Shown here: piece after piece, positions 60,109 to 64,000 of the stretch | Layout of the letters: every line of letters starts with the position of its first letter | Position numbering within the stretch: position 1 is the stretch's first letter | From: Pseudorhodobacter ferrugineus DSM 5888 | GTDB lineage: Bacteria; Pseudomonadota; Alphaproteobacteria; Rhodobacterales; Rhodobacteraceae | Length of the DNA stretch: 64,000 nt | Direction of reading: 5' to 3' | NCBI RefSeq assembly: GCF_000420745.1 | Contig: NZ_ATVN01000001.1 | Span: 124,001-188,000 of the forward strand | Program-made: the position numbers and the translations under genes | Notes under the pieces: model-generated | Databases searched by the model: none | Told to the model about the DNA's origin: nothing | Seen by the model: the letters and a program-made list of their open reading frames with translations, nothing else

Positions 60109-63100
60109 GGGGCGTCCACCTTTTGCGGTTGGTTCGCGCCCAGCACTGACACAAACCCCCGCCGCACGCGGGTTTTCATCCCGTTGATCACGCTGAACAA
60201 AGACGGCACAAACAGCAGCGACAACACGGTCGACAGCAACAACCCGCCAATCACTGCCACCGCCATCGGCGCGCGAAACTCGCCTCCCGGACCGATGGCC
60301 ATAGCACTGGGTACCATGCCTGCGGTCATCGCAATCGTGGTCATCACAATGGGCCGCGCGCGTTTATGCCCCGCCTCCAGCATGGCCTTGTTGCGGTCCA
60401 ACCCCGCCTCCATTTCGGTGATCGCAAATTCGACCAGCATGATCGCGTTTTTCGTCACAATCCCCATCAGCATCAAGAACCCGATGATGACCGACAACCC
60501 GATCCCCGCGCCGTAAATATACAGCGCAAAAATCGCACCACCGATGGCCAAAGGTAGCGACAGCAAAATGGTGATCGGCGTCACAAAGCTGGAAAACAGC
60601 AGCACCAACACCACATAAACCAGCAAAATTCCCGCGCCCATCGCCAACCCGAACTGGGTGAAAATCTCGCCCATAATCTCGGCATCGCCACCGGCCTTGA
60701 TCGCGGTGCCTTCGGGCATGTTGCTGGCAAGCGGCACTGTATCCACCGCCGCTGTGGCTGGCCCCAACAACGCGCCGGGGGCCAGATCCGCCTCGATCGT
60801 CGTGCGGAACTGGCGGTCATAGCGTTCAATCCGCGTAGGGCCCGTCGACAGCGCCAATTCCGCTACCACACTTAACGGCACCGGCGCGCCTGTGGTGCTG
60901 GGCACCCGCAACCCTTGCAGCTGGAACAGATCGTTGCGCGCGCTTTCTTCAACCCGCACGATGATCGGGATTTGGCGGTCGCCCAAGGTGAACTTGGCCG
61001 AATTGCCGCCCGTTTCCCCCAAAGTCGCAATCCGCATGGTCGATGCCAGCGCCGAGGCCGACACCCCCATTTCCGCAGCCAATTCAGGGCGCGGGGTGAT
61101 CTGGATTTCAGGGCGTACCAACGATGCCGCGCTACTGGCGTTCATTACCTCGGGCAGTTGGTTGAACTCGGTCGCCAGCGCGCGCGCCGCCGCGGCGGTT
61201 GCCGCATTGTCATCGCCCAACACATTTACCGAAATATCGCGCTGCCCGTCATCCTTCAGCACAAAAATCCGCGCGTCGGGATACGTCGACAAGCGCGCCG
61301 CAATGTCATCGGAAATCTCAAAGGACGAGCGGTCGCGATCCTCTTTCTGGCCAAATCCGATAATCAGGTTCGCCTTGGTCTGGCCCGCGTTGCCGCCATC
61401 GACCAATACCACCTCGACCTCGGGGATTTCCGCGATCAAAGCACTAACCTCACGCGCGGCTGTGCGCGTTTGGTCCAACAACGACCCGGGCGGCAGCTCA
61501 ATCGACACCGCCGCACGCCCGGTATCGGAGGCGGGCACAAATTCAGTCGGCAGCAAGGTCGCGGAAAAAATCGATCCCGCAAAGATGAACACACCCAAAA
61601 TCAGCGTCAGGGTCCGGTTGTGCAGCGTCCACGCCAAAACCCGCATATAGGCGCGCATCACGAGCCCGTCTTTTTCCTCATGTGCCGCAATGCCGTCTTT
61701 CATGAAATAGGCGGCCATCATCGGTGTAATCAACCGCGCGACAAGCAAGGAAAACAGCACGGCCACAGCCACCGTAATCCCGAACTGCTTGAAATACTGC
61801 CCCGCAATGCCGGACATAAAACTAACAGGCGCAAACACGGCCACGATGGTAAAGCTGATCGCGACCACGGTCATCCCAATCTCGGTCGCGGCCTCTTCCG
61901 ATGCCTCATAGGCGGGTTTGCCCATCTGGATATGCCTGACGATATTCTCGATTTCCACAATCGCATCATCGACCAGAATGCCCGTGACCAGCGTGATCCC
62001 CAGCAAACTAACAGTATTCAACGAAAACCCCATCATCTGCATGACGATAAAGGTGGGGATAATCGACAGCGGCAGCGCCACGGCGGTAATCAACGTGGCG
62101 CGCCAGTTTTTCAGAAACAAGAACACCACGATGATCGCAAGGGCCGCCCCTTCATACAAAGTCTCCATCGCCGACTTGTAATTGCCTTCGGTGTAAATCG
62201 TCGCATCATCAATCAGCGAAAACGTGGCATTCGGGTATTCCACGGCAAGGCTGGCCAGTTTGGTTTTGGTGTTGTTGGCGGCGTCCAGATCACTGGCGCC
62301 CGTGCTGCGAAACACACCAAAGGCCACAACAGGCTGCCCGTTGAACAGTGCAAAACTTGTGGCCTCAACCGATCCTTCAAAGACTTTGCCAACCTGATCC
62401 AGCCGCACAATCGCGCCGGATGACAGGGTAATCGGCGTCGCGGCTAAATCCTCTAGGGTCGGCGCGCTGCCCAAGGCGCGGATCGAATATTCCTGCCCCG
62501 CCAAATCGCCGTTACCGCCGCCAAGGTCGATATTGCGTTGGCGCAATTGGGTGTTCACATCATTGGCCGTTAGTCGCAGGGCCAGCAAACGATCAGGGTT
62601 CAACTCAACCTCGATAGCCTGTTCATTACCGCCAATGCGGGCCACCTTGCCCACGCCACCAACGGTGGTCAGCTCGCGTGCCACCACCTCATCTACAAAA
62701 TAAGACAGCTCTTCAATCGTGCGGGTCGGGTCTGATACGGCATAGGTCAGGATCGCGCGGCCCGTCACATCAACGCGCTGGACATTGGGTTCGGTGATGC
62801 TGTCAGGCAGGTCGCCACGGGCGCGGGTCACGGCATCCTTGATGTCATTCAACGCGCGGTCCGTGTCGGTTTCCAGCGCAAATTCCACTGTAATACTTGC
62901 CACGCCATCCGTGGCCGTGGCGCTGACATGTTTTACGCCTGTCACATCGGACACTGCGGTTTCTATCGGCTTGATAATCTGGTTGGCAATTTCAGACGGG
63001 GCTGCACCCGCTTGGCCAATGCTGATCGTGATGATCGGAATGTCGATATTGGGGAATTGCGTGACAGGCAGGCGGAAAAACCCGACCATCCCCACAATGC

Positions 63101-63164
63101 ACAGCACCAAAAACAGCGCAAGCGACGGGACAGGTTTGCGGATCGCCCAAGTTGACATATTCAT
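60105..63164 (-). CDS. RND family efflux transporter, HAE1-type permease
   Basis: 1019 residues, the expected size for HAE1/AcrB-class pumps. N-terminal helix (SLALFLVLCIVGMVGFFRLPVTQFPNIDIP), the TM4 GILVDDAIVEIENI with the conserved Asp-Asp proton relay, and TM10-12 region (LSVIIGFLMLMGIVTKNAIMLVEFA) are clear. It should export hydrophobic compounds. It is coupled to the fusion protein (ATGA overlap) and to the regulator. No outer-membrane channel gene is in view. Confidence 0.93.
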   Translation of the reverse strand: MNMSTWAIRKPVPSLALFLVLCIVGMVGFFRLPVTQFPNIDIPIITISIGQAGAAPSEIANQIIKPIETAVSDVTGVKHVSATATDGVASITVEFALETDTDRALNDIKDAVTRARGDLPDSITEPNVQRVDVTGRAILTYAVSDPTRTIEELSYFVDEVVARELTTVGGVGKVARIGGNEQAIEVELNPDRLLALRLTANDVNTQLRQRNIDLGGGNGDLAGQEYSIRALGSAPTLEDLAATPITLSSGAIVRLDQVGKVFEGSVEATSFALFNGQPVVAFGVFRSTGASDLDAANNTKTKLASLAVEYPNATFSLIDDATIYTEGNYKSAMETLYEGAALAIIVVFLFLKNWRATLITAVALPLSIIPTFIVMQMMGFSLNTVSLLGITLVTGILVDDAIVEIENIVRHIQMGKPAYEASEEAATEIGMTVVAISFTIVAVFAPVSFMSGIAGQYFKQFGITVAVAVLFSLLVARLITPMMAAYFMKDGIAAHEEKDGLVMRAYMRVLAWTLHNRTLTLILGVFIFAGSIFSATLLPTEFVPASDTGRAAVSIELPPGSLLDQTRTAAREVSALIAEIPEVEVVLVDGGNAGQTKANLIIGFGQKEDRDRSSFEISDDIAARLSTYPDARIFVLKDDGQRDISVNVLGDDNAATAAAARALATEFNQLPEVMNASSAASLVRPEIQITPRPELAAEMGVSASALASTMRIATLGETGGNSAKFTLGDRQIPIIVRVEESARNDLFQLQGLRVPSTTGAPVPLSVVAELALSTGPTRIERYDRQFRTTIEADLAPGALLGPATAAVDTVPLASNMPEGTAIKAGGDAEIMGEIFTQFGLAMGAGILLVYVVLVLLFSSFVTPITILLSLPLAIGGAIFALYIYGAGIGLSVIIGFLMLMGIVTKNAIMLVEFAITEMEAGLDRNKAMLEAGHKRARPIVMTTIAMTAGMVPSAMAIGPGGEFRAPMAVAVIGGLLLSTVLSLLFVPSLFSVINGMKTRVRRGFVSVLGANQPQKVDAP

Positions 63165-64000
63165 GGCTTGGTCCCCACACCCGTATTTGCACCCGTATCC
63201 GCATCTTCGCGGATCGGGTTGATGCGGTCACCATCGCCAAAGAACGCACCAGCCTTTGCAATCACCAATTCGCCCAATGCAACGCCGTCCATAATTTCGC
63301 GGGCTCCGTCCCAAATCAGCCCCGCTGCAACGGCTCGCTTTTCGATCAACCCGTCCTTGGACACCAAAACATACGTGCCTAGCGCATCGGTCAGCACGGC
63401 GGCGGCAGGCACAGTCGGGGCGCTGCGCTTGGCGGTAATAATCCAACCGCTGGCAAACAACCCTTCGCGCAGGCCCTTTGCATCCGTTTCAATCCGGATC
63501 TTGCCCAGTCTGTTCAAAGCATCAACCGTGGGCGAGATTTGACGCACCGTCCCCGCAGCCTTGCCCACGCTAGCAATTGTCAGCTCGGCCGTGTCGCCAA
63601 GGCTGATCTCTCCCAGCGCGGTTTCCACCACCTCGGCTTCAATCTCTAGCACGCCACCCGCGATCATGCGGAAAATCGGGTCGCCGCCGGAACTGGCAAT
63701 CGCGCCAATCTGGCCGTTGCGCACTGAAACCAACCCCGCGACAGGCGCGCGCAGCGTGGCGTGGTCAAGGTTCAAAGCGGCAATATCCAGCTGTGCCTGT
63801 GCCTGTTGCAGTTGCGCTTCGGCCACCAGCAACCCGTCCTTGGCCGACGCAAGCCCCGCATCGGACGTGCGCGCCGCCGCAATCGCTTGATCCAGCGTCG
63901 ATTGGGTCGCACTGCCCGCTTTGAACAAAGCTTGGGTGCGGGTCAGCGCCGAATTTGCCTGTTCGGCCCCCGCAGCGGCCGAGGCAATCTGGCTGCGCGC
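63161..64000 (-). CDS. Membrane fusion (periplasmic adaptor) protein of the RND pump, 5' end outside window
   Basis: The frame continues off the right edge; 280 codons are visible. Visible order is a coiled-coil hairpin (LDQAIAAARTSDAGLASAKDGL), the lipoyl half (LDHATLRAPVAGLVSVRNGQIGAI) and beta-barrel (LEIEAEVVETALGEISLG). The membrane-proximal domain (ALGTYVLVSKDGLIEKRAVAAG) follows. It joins the RND pump to an outer membrane channel. The N-terminal signal or lipobox is not visible. Confidence 0.9.
   Translation of the reverse strand, partial: ARSQIASAAAGAEQANSALTRTQALFKAGSATQSTLDQAIAAARTSDAGLASAKDGLLVAEAQLQQAQAQLDIAALNLDHATLRAPVAGLVSVRNGQIGAIASSGGDPIFRMIAGGVLEIEAEVVETALGEISLGDTAELTIASVGKAAGTVRQISPTVDALNRLGKIRIETDAKGLREGLFASGWIITAKRSAPTVPAAAVLTDALGTYVLVSKDGLIEKRAVAAGLIWDGAREIMDGVALGELVIAKAGAFFGDGDRINPIREDADTGANTGVGTKP

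Overview
The window is a dense, G+C-rich bacterial chromosome segment from an alphaproteobacterium, most likely of the family Rhodobacteraceae (Roseobacter/Rhodobacter group). The family-level call rests on the gene content: an operon with the same order as the singlet-oxygen operon downstream of rpoE-chrR in Rhodobacter sphaeroides, an invasion-associated-locus-B protein, a short-form type II asparaginase and two CtrA-like sites. It also rests on a recurring intergenic hairpin element of a kind I associate with this family. The species cannot be fixed from the sequence alone. I see no tRNA, rRNA, CRISPR array, insertion sequence or prophage.

Layout. (1) 1-4330, plus strand: the 3' part of a translationally coupled five-gene operon (flavin-dependent amine-oxidase-like desaturase, DUF1365, GPH-type transporter, DUF3833, SDR) matching the RpoE/ChrR-controlled furan-fatty-acid operon. 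(2) 4334-5647, minus: lysine-forming saccharopine dehydrogenase with a WGR-domain protein. (3) 5735-19458: an exopolysaccharide locus with mixed strands. It holds two SGNH-hydrolase-like proteins (one fused to a glycosidase-like domain), four glycosyltransferases, an ExoY-type priming sugar transferase, a Wzz-type chain-length protein, a separate tyrosine-kinase-like ATPase and an O-antigen polymerase/ligase-like membrane protein. (4) 19787-32385, plus: a compact biosynthetic operon of a one-module type I PKS (KS-AT-KR-DH-ACP-TE), a glycosyltransferase, an NRPS-like enzyme (formyltransferase, adenylation domain interrupted by a luciferase-like monooxygenase, carrier protein) and a phosphopantetheinyl transferase. 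(5) 32501-35133, minus: an OmpR-type response regulator and a hybrid histidine kinase. (6) 35311-43779, plus: a long-chain acyl-CoA-synthetase-like enzyme, a complete branched-chain-amino-acid-type ABC importer and a PaaK-like protein. (7) 43889-50216: S49 peptidase, small zinc-ribbon membrane protein, two Ca2+/Na+ antiporter-family genes (the second at 52244), a pteridine-reductase-like SDR, uvrC and an L-asparaginase. (8) 50410-59662: IalB-like protein, rlmN, YcaQ/AlkX-type glycosylase, AEC transporter, S-formylglutathione hydrolase, a YaiI-type protein, DMT transporter, HAD phosphatase and an ornithine-cyclodeaminase-family enzyme. (9) 59659-64000, minus: a MarR/GbsR-type regulator, an RND pump and the 3' part of its membrane-fusion protein.

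How the parts work together. The most unusual unit is region 4. Its enzymes could activate an amino acid (glycine by my manual code reading), formylate and oxidise it, extend it by one or more malonyl-type units with ketoreduction and dehydration, and release it by a thioesterase. An embedded glycosyltransferase and the adjoining polysaccharide genes suggest that the small molecule may be joined to a sugar or a glycolipid. This is inference from domain content; no product is known to me. Region 6 looks like uptake and CoA activation of an organic acid under control of the neighbouring two-component system. The 177-bp gap between them holds a palindrome and a direct repeat 22 bp apart, next to a TATAAA box.

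Five copies of an intergenic element (a conserved A/T-rich block beside a G/C hairpin with arm-preserving changes) occur at about 32.4, 39.1, 41.7, 48.9 and 54.7 kb. They probably act as transcript 3' ends or belong to a REP-like family.
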